Source: Gnetum montanum (Eukaryota > Streptophyta > Gnetopsida > Gnetales > Gnetaceae). Taken from it: a DNA stretch of 64,000 nt. Both the position numbers and the translations under genes were made by a program. Of the stretch, positions 46,917 through 56,680 are shown one piece after another. Location: contig MNCI01038012.1 of NCBI GenBank assembly GCA_015680685.1, positions 62,001 to 126,000 on the forward strand, in the 5' to 3' direction. The notes beneath the pieces were generated by a model. It made no database searches, was not told where the DNA came from, and worked only from the letters and a program-made list of their open reading frames with translations. Positions within the stretch are counted from its first letter, which is position 1. Every line of letters begins with the position of its first letter.

Positions 46917-48423
46917 TATAACGATGAAAAACGTTGGTCACTGGAAATACCGAATAGGAATCTACGTACACAGTTCGAACCCTAGATCCGTGTGAGGGCT
47001 GTGTTGGAGAAGACAAATCTAAGCTGCCCTGAATGGTCTTGTCGATCACACAGGGACTTATTTGATCAGTAAAACATTTGTAATAATTGGATGGCAAAAG
47101 GGTGATGCCAATGAGGAGATATAATGTCATTAATCTCAAAAGTAATTGAAAGAAATGTAAACAATTTAAAGCGATTGCAAAATCTATATACATAGGATGC
47201 AAGAAATCAAATTTATAGAGAATGAGATCCCAAGATCTGGGATTTAACTTATCAACAAAGTATGTTGAATACAATGATTACAGGTGGACTTCAGTTTGGA
47301 TGAAGCACATGCCAGCAGCAAGAATGTTATTTAAAGATGAAACAAACAAAGGTCCATCTACCTTATTCTAGCCAATTCGGATGCCAGGAATTCAGACTCG
47401 AGGTAGAATATCTATTAGCCAACTATTTTTGATCAAGGGTTCTTGCCAATCACCTCCGATGTTCTCACGATCGCTAATCCTCTTTTTCTCTTTTGCCAAT
47501 CTTGAAAGAAAATTTTTTGCCAACCTTTTCTTGATCTTTGTCAACTGGAGCATTTATAAGGTTAGGTTCAAGATTAAAATGTAGTTTAGATGATGTGTGT
47601 CCTGAACTTGTAAGATGTCGTTGACTTAATGTTTTTGTATTTGAAGCTTGCGGTGCCACGTTGCATTACCCTCTTGAAGCATAATACATCGTAAACCACT
47701 TTTGCCAGAGCTTTGTCAAGAAACTGTTCCTTGATTATGCTACATTACGGTAGAGAGCATGTTATGGAATATGAACTATTGATGCCTACATTGCACTATC
47801 TCTGTCATTGCTTGTATTATGCTATGTCATGCTAGAGCACGTTCCATAGCATAATTCAACATAAAATAGCAAACCTATAAAAAATTGAAGTGTTGTCGCC
47901 ATGCTTCCTTTGTTTTCTAATCAATCCTTCCGGGGTTCATTATGCTACACTGTGTAACGTAGCGTAATAGGCCCCTCAACTGAAAAAATTACTGAAATAT
48001 GCAGAACATTGAAGATCGTCATTTAAGCCTTGAGATTTTTGCTGGGTCGGCGAAGTCTCAAATTTTCGTCATCTCTAATGTTGTGATGGATTGCCTTCTG
48101 GCATTATGCTATGTTACACCACATTACACTATGTTGCGTAATGCTATGTAATATGCCAAAAGTTAAGATTTTTTGGGACATGGGAATCTTGTAGAGTTGA
48201 ATGCTTTCCGTCGTTGGGAAATTCACAGATTTGAATGCTTGCTATCGCGCACTCCTTGTCTTGTTCCTTCTTCTGGAATTTATTATATTTTGATGCATAG
48301 CATGGTGGAATACACCCTTTAGCCAAAAAAGGAACTTGCTAAGCCATGCCTTGTCACAGATTCTTGCCTAAGTTGCATGATTTTGCTAAACCATTGAGGC
48401 CTTGAAATTTTCATGGTGTTTCA
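46917..48423 (-). repeat. Element D 5' LTR (1507 bp)
   Basis: Pairs with 30875-32378 along its length. Its element-end CA is changed (TATAAC on the plus strand where the other copy has TGTAAC). Confidence 0.9.
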
Positions 48424-48428
48424 CACAG
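48424..48428. repeat. Target site duplication CACAG of element D (right copy)
   Basis: Pairs with CATAG at 30870-30874, one C/T difference. Confidence 0.8.
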
Positions 48429-48720
48429 TTACTCTTTACTTGTTCACAAACTAATCTTGAGTCTTCTTTTATAGTGATTACTCTAATCTCTTTTTCTAGA
48501 GCTATTCTTATACCAATACATAAAGCTTCATACTTAGCTTTGTTGTTAGTATAAAGGAAAGATAGATAAATTGCTTTGAGAATTTTAGGTGAATCATTCC
48601 TTAATATAACTATACTGACTCCTGCACCTTTTGAATTAAATGAAGCATCAAAGTATAATTCCCATTTATCCTCATTCTTTGAGTGTTCTTTTTCAGAACT
48701 ATAATTTTCTTAGAGTGTAC
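48424..48720 (-). pseudogene. Element B extra RNase H domain, N-terminal part
   Basis: Minus-strand reading without stops from about 48685: WELYFDASFNSKGAGVSIV (first catalytic Asp), TNNKAKYEALCIGI (the Glu) and EDSRLVCEQV (second Asp). This is an RNase H of the type used as the second RNase H by Tat elements. It lies downstream of the protease and upstream of the RT, interrupted by element D. The last conserved part is at 30641-30874. Confidence 0.92.
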
Positions 48721-48823
48721 AAATTTTGTTTTCAACACCTCCTTTTTTAACCATTTTCCTTTTTCCATTTGAAGTAATGTTATCAATCATCAAATGTTTG
48801 CTATAGATGTATATATGATTTGG

Positions 48824-50020
48824 TTATCCTTTCCAAGGTAACCACATATGAGAATAATCTGTTGATATGTAACCTGATAAATTCTTGCTCCAACTTCTAC
48901 TCAATATGAGACTATGCAAATTTGGTATATCTGCCAATTGAATAGTTACTCTACTTCTGACACGGGGTTTAGAAGAAATTTCCAATAGGACATTTGGTAA
49001 TTGACCCACAATCTTCACTCTACTTTTATCCACTTGAACAATCTTTTTATTTGATTTTTCAAGAATCAAACCAAGTTTCTTACATATAGACAATCGCATT
49101 ATAGTAGACATACCTCCAGAATCTATCAAATAATTATGGAAGTATTTATCCTTTAATTTCATTGTCAAAAGTAAAGGAGAAGCTTCCTTATCATACGAGG
49201 TCTTTAATTTCTCATCATTATTAGACACATAACTTAACTCTAATTCTCTAACTCTCCTTTTACCTTTAATGAGCTCTAAAGCATTTTTTTGTTGATCTCC
49301 TATTTGAAGCAACTGATAAAAGCTAATATTGTCCTTGACATGTTTAAGGTCTTCAATCAAATCATACTCTCCATCACCAATAAATCTTATTTTCTTTATC
49401 CATTTATTAAAAGACTGATTTGGAGTGCTTTTCTCTACTTGATTATCTTTACCTTTATTCTTATCTCTTCTATTTGGCTCAAAATATTTTCCCTTAGTAG
49501 ATGGATTAGTAATAAAATTTGGGGGTCTAGAAGTAGTTAATATTTCTTTTGATCGGAGACTATATCTATTTTCCTCATTATTATTACATTCTTCATTTGA
49601 AGACATATCTTCTTTAGAACTTGATAGAGAAGAAGTATCGCTAGATCCATTGCTAGAAGATTTACTTGTATAATGAACACTAGATAACTCATTATCAGAT
49701 TCAATATCAAGAAAGTTGGACATAATAAGATCACTTTCATCCTCATCTTCTGCTAACTTAGTGTCTTGATGTTTATGCTTTCTATTTTTTCTTTCTTCCT
49801 TGATATTAACTCTTTCCAAGGATTTTTCAAGCTTCACTATTTTATTAGACATATCTCTCATTAATTTTCCTTTTTCAGATTCTACTCTTTCATATTCTTT
49901 CTCTATCATAACACGAGATGGACCTGGTAAAGCTTTAAATTGAGCAAAATATTGCATAGGAATCATAACTCTTTCTTCTCTTTTTTGAATTAGAATATTT
50001 TCTTTAGGATTCAAGTTCAA
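48824..50020 (-). CDS. Element B gag C-terminal part and protease (398 codons, open)
   Basis: The longest open frame in the window. In order: a coiled-coil-like stretch (EKEYERVESEKGKLMRDMSN, residues about 40-75), an acidic/serine-rich region with the block SSVHYTSKSSSNGSSDTSS (about 120-150), a basic stretch (FEPNRRDKNKGK), then an aspartic protease with YLIDSGGMSTIM (Asp-Ser-Gly, about residues 297-308) and LHSLILSRSW (about 372-381), where Gly-Arg is Ser-Arg. No zinc knuckle seen. It belongs to one polyprotein with 50183-50803; a frame break near 50020-50180 separates them, so it is not expected to be made as shown. Confidence 0.85.
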   Translation of the reverse strand: MNLNPKENILIQKREERVMIPMQYFAQFKALPGPSRVMIEKEYERVESEKGKLMRDMSNKIVKLEKSLERVNIKEERKNRKHKHQDTKLAEDEDESDLIMSNFLDIESDNELSSVHYTSKSSSNGSSDTSSLSSSKEDMSSNEECNNNEENRYSLRSKEILTTSRPPNFITNPSTKGKYFEPNRRDKNKGKDNQVEKSTPNQSFNKWIKKIRFIGDGEYDLIEDLKHVKDNISFYQLLQIGDQQKNALELIKGKRRVRELELSYVSNNDEKLKTSYDKEASPLLLTMKLKDKYFHNYLIDSGGMSTIMRLSICKKLGLILEKSNKKIVQVDKSRVKIVGQLPNVLLEISSKPRVRSRVTIQLADIPNLHSLILSRSWSKNLSGYISTDYSHMWLPWKG

Positions 50021-50182
50021 CTATTTTTTTAACTGTATAGCTTCACTAAAGTAGTCATTTAGTGTACTTAAGTTTAGAGTTCTCCTTAACTAAATTGAAC
50101 TGTTGGAGTTGACAGCCTTAAGATAAGTTTCTTTAAGCATTTCTTATGATGGCCTATATTGTCTTTGAAAGTGTCCAAAAAT

Positions 50183-50803
50183 TCATTGAAACTTAATGTT
50201 AAAATCTATAATTGACTCTTTAACTCCTTGCTTAGCTTGTATTAGCCCACAATATAGTTGTTTTTGATCTAATTGATTACCAAACTGGGCCAAAAAAAGA
50301 TTCTTCATGTCATCCCAACTTGTAATACTATTACTTGGTAAGCTCGAATACCAAATCTGAGCCATATCCTTTAAATTTGATACAAACAACCTACAAGCTT
50401 GATCTCGATGTTGAATATTTGCATGAGCTAAAGCTAACTCAAACATGTGAATATATTTTTTAGCTAAATAAGCTTTTCCAGGAATGAAAGACTTAGGCAA
50501 ATATTTGTAAGCTAGCTTAGGAATATCATTGTAATTTTGAAATCCTAATAGTGTAATATTTTGCCAAGGATTTTCCATCCTATTCCTTTGGATAGTTGAA
50601 CTCTTAGAATTTCTAGATCTTCTCTTATAAATCAATAAACTAGATATAATGGGTGATCTTCTTGATCTTCTAGTTTTCACTCCACTAATTGTTCCCAATT
50701 CAAAAAATTTCTTTTGTTCTTCTTTTGATGAAGAATCAATCTTAGAATTAAGAATATCTTTTGAAACTTTTAAATTTTCCAAACTATCAATCTTCTTGGT
50801 CAT
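50183..50803 (-). CDS. Element B gag N-terminal part (206 codons, open)
   Basis: Starts MTKKIDSLENLKVS at 50803. After a basic, serine-rich region, residues about 85-206 form a retrotransposon gag (capsid) domain: PGKAYLAKKYIHMFELAL, ACRLFVSNLKDMAQIWYSSLPSNSITSWDDMKNLFLAQFG, and the closing KQGVKESIIDFNIKF. The Trp-Tyr-x-x-Leu-Pro and Trp-Asp-x-x-x-x-x-Phe-x-x-x-Phe spacing is that of plant gypsy gag. Ends at a stop near 50183, after which the rest of gag continues in another frame. Confidence 0.9.
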   Translation of the reverse strand: MTKKIDSLENLKVSKDILNSKIDSSSKEEQKKFFELGTISGVKTRRSRRSPIISSLLIYKRRSRNSKSSTIQRNRMENPWQNITLLGFQNYNDIPKLAYKYLPKSFIPGKAYLAKKYIHMFELALAHANIQHRDQACRLFVSNLKDMAQIWYSSLPSNSITSWDDMKNLFLAQFGNQLDQKQLYCGLIQAKQGVKESIIDFNIKFQ

Positions 50804-50904
50804 GAACTAAAAATAGTATTTAATTTCTTAAGTATTTATAGTAACAAAGAATTTTTGATGTGCTAAAATTATAAGACTTATGAACTTAGAGGCTAAATTT
50901 TCAG

Positions 50905-50925
50905 CCCTCCTTCTAGCGCTAAAGG
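50905..50925 (-). promoter_or_regulatory. Element B putative primer binding site
   Basis: On the minus strand, a few bases after the 5' LTR end, TTTAGCGCTAGAAGGAGGG. Shared with element D. tRNA not identified. Confidence 0.5.
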
Positions 50926-52529
50926 AACTATTGGTGACCATTTGGGATGCAACCACCAACAAGTGTCCTTGAACAGGATCTAGGTGCTTGCTGGTCTCTG
51001 GCAACACCAAGGCCCAAATACCTCCAAATAGACTCAGTAGTTAATGTGAGTATGTGTGTGTGCTGTTGTGAAAAATGAAACAATTGGATTATGTGTAAAA
51101 ATATACTTATCTTAAAGAGATTCAACCAACTTTGCAAAGTACTATGAGTTGTTGAGAGTTCCTATTTTGTTCAATTTCCTAGTCTATGCAATCCTTATAA
51201 TACCTACTTGTAACAAATAAAGTTTTGCAAAAAATTTGAACACAACTCTACGAATCTACTTCTAATTTTCCCCGGAGAAAGAGATAGTTCCACAAGAAAA
51301 TTAGAAATAGAGCAAGATTCAATGGAAATAGAAAGAAGAGAAAAAGAAAGTAGATTTGTGTAAAGATCTCAAATGTTTAAACAAGGTAAACTGATATGAG
51401 TAAACACTTTGCAATAAAGCTATCCAAAATTCAATAACTAAAAATTGTTCAAAATGCCAAGGCTTAAGTAAGCAATTTCTTCAAGACAATCCTACTATGC
51501 TACCCAAAAAATTTCTGCGTAAACTATCACGTACGAGACACTATTTTGGCTAGATAATAGATGTCAAAAATTGCATTCAATAGAACCTTCAAAAGAGTTG
51601 ACAATTTATTATTGAAATACCATGGAGATTCACTTTAAAGATAAAAGAAGGTATTCTATTCCTATCAAAATACCAAATATTTTCTGAATCCTCTTGACTA
51701 TTGAATCGTTCAACAATTTGACTACATGTAGAGGCTCTCTTAAAACAATCTTAATAGTAGTTCTTATACATTACAAAATAATAAAATTTACTACTAAAAT
51801 TCTCGTAAGGATTTCGAACTCAAGCTCTTCTATGGCGAAATTTTAATAGAAATTTTCTATCATGCAACAAGAACAATAAGAGCAATCTAAAAATCTCAAA
51901 ATTACTTGACAAGCATGATACTATCTAAACCACTAGCTAAACAATTTAAATAAAATAAAAAATAAACATAACTCACAGGACTATGACAAAGAGTCTAAAA
52001 TGTTGTCTTTAGCAACTCATCTTACAAGCAATCTTTCACAATGTCCTCTTTTCCAATGCTCTTCCCTTAGCCACCAAGACCCAAAGTGAGAGACAAAGTG
52101 AGACCCTCTCCCTTCCTATCTTTGAAGCCTTTTTATAGGGCCTCATAGGTAGTTAGATATTATAAAATATCGTAGGTAACTTCTCTCCCAAGTAAGGAAG
52201 TTATAACTTACCCAACAAGTTAGCAGATATTACTTGCCCAACAAGTTAGGAAGTTATAACTTATACATGAAGTTAGGATAAAATCATGCTAACATTGGCA
52301 TATGTCTTTTTGGTAATTTAAAATGAGCTACAATTATCATGGAATTTTACTTGTAACTATCTATGGAAGTTATAACTTCCATAGGAATAAAAGGAATACT
52401 ATCCAAATGTCCCCTTTATATAGGACATTACACAAATATCACAAAAATTTCTTATATGCATGTCTTAATTAATTAATTTTAATTTTAATTAAAATTTTTT
52501 TGACGTAGCTGTGATTTGTCACGTTACCG

Positions 52530-53244
52530 CCACAACAAGTTCTGTTACTTTGTGAATTATAGCTACTACCGCTGGCCGGAGGGGCTCAAAGTTAACATGG
52601 AGGCTAGCCTCTACTTCACGGCCAAATCGCAACCAATCATGGCTGATTGCCTGGAATGCTAGTGATCCCTCATCTTGTTGTCTAGTCTGGGCAAAGTAAC
52701 TAGCATCAATGAATTCAGCTTTTCCAAAGACGTCCATATCAACACCACTGTGGACAAAGAAGTCAAGGAAGCCTTCATGGTGGTTCTGGACGATCACTTG
52801 GCCAAAACTGGTGTGAAACTGACACAAATTGCCACCCTCACCACCAACATAAGCACGTTTGATCTTGCGCCATCATCAACAACATTACTTATAAACTACT
52901 ATAAAATGCAGGAGAACATTAAGTCCTTCAATCTTTCCAACGTGGGCTATGCCTCCAACTTAATCGACATATACATGGCGAGGGATCTGTTGTCCCTAAA
53001 TCCCGAATCCTACACCCTCATCGTGGGAACTAAAACCACCACCGTGAACTGCAACTATGTCAAACATGACACAACCATGATGGTCACCAACTACCTCTTC
53101 TGTTTGGGGGACAACATCATTCTACTCCTCGAGACTCCAAAAGGTAGCATTCCTAACATCTGGAACAATGTCGTCTCCATTTTCACTAACGACACCATCG
53201 AAAGAGCAGGTGTCAGTAGTGGCTTCGTCTCTAGCTTGATCTAG
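52530..53244 (+). pseudogene. Captured 3-ketoacyl-CoA synthase fragment (5' LTR copy)
   Basis: Second LTR copy of the fragment at 24350-25067, better kept: 189 codons are open at 52675-53244, and an in-frame piece upstream (FCYFVNYSYYRWPEGLKVN, about 52545-52600) resembles the family's YLVDYxCYKPP region. Visible blocks: VKEAFMVVLDDHLAKTGVK, ENIKSFNLSNVGYASN, ARDLLSLNPESYTLIVG, TNYLFCLGDNIILLLE. The catalytic Cys codon (TGT at 24771 in the other copy) is TAT here (52948-52950), giving Tyr, so this copy could not be active. The region with the remaining active-site residues is absent. It lies antisense to the LTR. Confidence 0.85.
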
Positions 53245-53280
53245 CCGCAGGAGCGTAGTGCTCTTACTTGCCACCATCTG

Positions 53281-53487
53281 TCACCAAATTTTGTACATAC
53301 CACAAATAACTGGTGTCGTAGTTGTAGTTGATGTAGATCTTCTGGGGATGCGAACAACGAGGCTATGGCAGCGGTGCATCCCACAGTAGAGCATCTGTAC
53401 TAAACTGATAATGGATTCGGGAGTAATCAGATCATACATCTTGTATTTTTCCATGGCTACGGGATCGATCTTGCAGTTATAGTGCAT
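53281..53487 (-). pseudogene. Conserved minus-strand frame beside the captured fragment (second copy)
   Basis: LTR counterpart of 25132-25338, 68 codons, open in both. Product not recognised. Confidence 0.35.
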
Positions 53488-54759
53488 GACCTCGAATTCA
53501 ATGACCTGAAAACCGGATCTGGATCTGGATCCAGCATCCTTCTCCTACAGAACTAGGCCCATGATGGGAAAAACACTTGATCATGATGCCCTCCTGGTTG
53601 GGGAGGTGCATGGTGGGAAGATTATATAGCCATAAGATGTTGGCCCTTTGTGTAGGCATGCATGTAGCTACCCAGAAGATAGAATCCCTACAAGATCTCA
53701 ATGCTACAGTAACACTAGACTAGGAATAGCAGCAACAGCAAGCCCTTCTTTGTTGCCATTGCCATCGAAATTGAAATGAAAACACAACACCGCAACGTGA
53801 ATCTGGATTGAACAAAAAGTGATTCAACACATAAACATCATTTTTGTTTCTGATTTTGAGCAAAGAAAATCCTTGTTTTTGCTCTGCTCCTCTTGAGCTT
53901 TGCTTTGCTTTGCTTCACTTTACTCTACACAATCATTTTCATCTGGCGGTGGTTTTGCATTGTGGATCTTGAGTTCCTCCTCGAGAGATCCTTCCCTTTG
54001 AAAATAGAAGTAGGAGAAACAATGCTGGATTCGTGCCCAGAAACATCAACTTCGATAAAATCCTCTCACAGTCCAAAGAGATTTGAAGAATTCAATTTGT
54101 TTGGCTAGACCACCAATGTCTCTCTTGTTTATTTGTTGTCTATTTCCTTTAACAACTTACTAATCTAACTTATTTCCTAAGCTTTTACAGTCTTTGATGA
54201 GTTTTTATTTCTTTTGAAATTATTTTCCTTGCCTACTTTCCAAATTATTTGAGATAGAACGTAGATATCTTAAACAAATATCGGCAACCTAAAACATTAT
54301 TTTCTGCCACCTTAGCAGTAATTGAGTTTACAAGTTTACATCACATGGAATTTCTATTTTTACTTCAATTTCTTGTATTTTCTCATTCGCATCTTCAATG
54401 CAATTTTCATCTGTTTTTCCTTTGAAGGTTGTGATTGCCTCCTTTGGATTTTGAAAATCTAGTTTTCTTTCTTTACTCTTTGAAATTTGAATTCTTCAAA
54501 TTTCTTTTTCACAGTATCATATAACATTATTATGCTCTAAAAATTTGAGTCATAAACTATCCATAGTTAAAAGAAATAAATGTCATCAAAGATTTTTGGA
54601 CTTGCTAGAAAACTCTTCATCTTGTTATGATATTCCAATGGTACCACCCTATACTCTGATACAATTGTGTTATTTCTCTTAAGAAGTTTGAAAAGATATT
54701 TTTTCTTGTAGATTTTATCATGCCAACCTATTCCATGAAATGGCCAAAATGTGCCAACA

Positions 54760-54764
54760 CTAAG
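54760..54764. repeat. Target site duplication CTAAG of element B (right copy)
   Basis: Pairs with 22733-22737. A2 continues with CATATTCCAACAAC, as in A1 at 2594. Confidence 0.93.
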
Positions 54765-55640
54765 CATATTCCAACAACAGATAGGGAATGGCATGGAGGT
54801 CTTCATGGACAACTTCTTCACGTATGGAGAAAAATTTGATCAAGCCTTGGACTAGGTAGAGCAAGTGTTAATAAGACGTGTAAAAATCAATTTGAGGCTT
54901 AATTGGTAGAAAAGCCATTTGATGATCCAAAAAGGTGTAGTACTAGGGAAAAAAATTTCACACATAAAGATAGTGGTAGAACCCGAGAAAATCAAAGTTA
55001 TCCAAGGAATTACCCATCAACCAGAAACTATCAAAAATATTCGGTCATTCCTTGGACACATTAGCTACTATAAGATATTTATTGAGAACTTTTCAAAGGT
55101 TTCCAAATCATTGGTGGAATTAACTAAAAAGGAGGTACCTTTCGAATGGACCTAGAAATGCAAATTAGCTTTCCAAACTATAAAATGGAAGCAGGTAGAA
55201 ACACCCATTCTACAAGCTCCTAACTGGTCCAAACCATTTCACATATGATTGACGCATCCAAGTATGCCTTGGGAGCTGTACTTACATAATTAGATGACCA
55301 AAAGCATCCTAATTACATCCACTATGCAAGACTTAATGGCTATAGAGTTTGCACTAAAAAAGTTTAGACACTATGTATTGGGATATAAAGTATATATACA
55401 TACATATCATAGTGCAATTCAATTCCTCATGAATAAGCCAATGGTAAGCCCTTATATCATAAAATGGCTTGTAATCCTATAAGAGTTAGATTTAACAATG
55501 ATTGATTGCAAAGGCACTGAAAATGTAGTTGTTGATCATTTATCTTGGCTGCGATGGGATAACAAAGAGGATGAGTATCCAATTTCTTATCATTTCCCTG
55601 ATGAATTCTTCTTTGCTGGTGTAGTGGATAATCAATCACC
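54765..55640 (+). pseudogene. A2 reverse transcriptase (second part) and RNase H
   Basis: Resumes A2 after element B. The catalytic box reads FMDNFFTYG (about 54798), where A1 has FMDDFSTYG, so the second catalytic Asp is lost. 54919-55155 is open: LGKKISHIKIVVEPEKIKVIQG, RSFLGHISYYKIFIENFSKV. RNase H follows (ALKKFRHYVLGYKVYIHTYHSAI near 55350-55420) but is shortened: about 45 bases are missing near 55330, including the Tyr-Thr-Thr-Glu-Lys-Glu block of A1. The open piece 55498-55740 covers the spacer to integrase. Confidence 0.9.
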
Positions 55641-55679
55641 AATGGAGAAAAATTGGTACAGTATCATTCTTACCTATTT

Positions 55680-56680
55680 CCTCACCCAACAAATACCACA
55701 AGAGTTAAACCTTAAGAAGAAACAACAGTTTCTTCACTAAGCTAAGTACCTTATGGAGATCAATCAGCAACTTTACAAAGTGTGTTCCAATGGCTTAGGT
55801 CGATGGTGTATTTCCAATATAGATCAACTGCAAGTTTTCCAAGATTCTCATGAGGGTCCTTGTAGGGGTCATTACATCAAAAGATGAATAACCATTAAGA
55901 TCTTGCTTACAAAATATTATTGGCCTACATTGTTTTGAGATATCCATAGTTTTGTCCAATCTTGTGAGTGTTGTCAACATGATGGGGGAATGAATGCTAG
56001 AATTGAGGGTTCACAACAATGGATCTAACCTTTAGAACCCTTCTACATTTGGGAAATTGATTTTATGGGGTCAATTATACCAATTTCCAAGAGAAAAGCT
56101 TATATTATTATTACCATTGATTACCTTACAAAATGGGTAGAACCAACTACTGTTAAGGATTTTACATCATCTACCACTACATGATTTGTTCAACAGAAAA
56201 TCATAAATAGGCTTGGTATGCCTCATGCACTTATTTTAGACAATGGTACACATTTCATAGGTGTGACTTTTCAAAAATTAATGCAATGCTTAGGGGTCGA
56301 ACACAAACTAGTAACACCATACCACCCCCAAGTGAATGGTCATGTTGAAGTCACCAAAAGGGAGATTACAATGATATTGACAAGAACTATTAGGAAGTTT
56401 AGGTGAGACTAGAGCACTAAATTGAATGATACTCTTTGGTCATACCACTCTAGATGGAAACTCCCTACAGGCTACTCTTCCTATGAGTTAGTGTATAGTA
56501 TATTACCAATGCTTCCCATTCAAACTGAGCTCCATACACTATTCACAACATGTGACCTCAACCATGACCTTGATCTAGCATAGAAACAATGGTTAGTAAC
56601 CCTTAACTTACTAGATGAAAACTGACTAGCTATCCTATCATTTAACGAATTGCACAAGGTATTTAATAAACAATGTCATG
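55680..56680 (+). pseudogene. A2 integrase
   Basis: Zinc end with GHYIKR (about 55870) and SCECCQHDGG (about 55965). All three core acidic residues survive: EIDFMG (about 56055), LDNGTH (about 56235) and NGHVEVTK (about 56340). Open at 56218-56406. The uninterrupted sequence CTAGCATAGAAACAATGG (56574-56591) is the empty version of the site where the solo LTR sits in A1. Several stops elsewhere. Confidence 0.9.

Larger units (their letters stand above)
30875..48423 (-). mobile_element. Element D: complete Tat-like Ty3/gypsy retrotransposon (17.5 kb)
   Basis: Inserted in the upstream RNase H domain of element B. LTRs of 1504 and 1507 bp, TG...CA ends on the minus strand, and a 5-base duplication with one mismatch. 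Minus-strand order: 5' LTR, primer site, gag (46659 to about 44500), protease (about 43640 to 43080), tandem repeats, a plus-strand spliced pseudogene (42373 to 37978 when read this way), RT and RNase H (37150 to 35785), a second RNase H (35760 to 35330), integrase (35060 to 33960), tandem repeats, 3' LTR. The second RNase H between RNase H and integrase is the signature of the Tat lineage. All genes carry stops. Confidence 0.9.
22738..54759 (-). mobile_element. Element B: complete, invaded Ty3/gypsy retrotransposon
   Basis: A 32-kb insert in the RT of A2, flanked by CTAAG duplications and bounded by 3.86-kb and 3.83-kb LTRs with TGTTGGC and GCCAACA ends. Its genes read on the minus strand: gag and protease (50803 to 48824), an RNase H-like domain (48720 to 48424 and 30874 to 30680), RT, RNase H, integrase (30294 to 27771), a small extra frame, then the 3' LTR. 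Without element D and one duplication it would be about 14.5 kb. A by-eye check of the first 140 LTR bases gives about 18 differences between the two copies, nearly all transitions, so insertion is not recent. Confidence 0.9.
50929..54759 (-). repeat. Element B 5' LTR (3831 bp)
   Basis: Pairs with 22738-26600. Carries the second copy of the captured synthase fragment and of the 24-bp palindrome (52361-52384). Its inner end has TATTGG in place of the TGTTGG of the partner copy. Confidence 0.9.

Noticed and set aside
51050-51065. TGTGTG microsatellite in the B LTR as a functional site
   Set aside because: Very short, and varies in length between LTR copies; ordinary simple repeat.
52675-53244. 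Functional 3-ketoacyl-CoA synthase gene
   Set aside because: Only the N-terminal half is present, the catalytic Cys is Tyr in this copy, and the fragment lies in an LTR; it is a captured piece.
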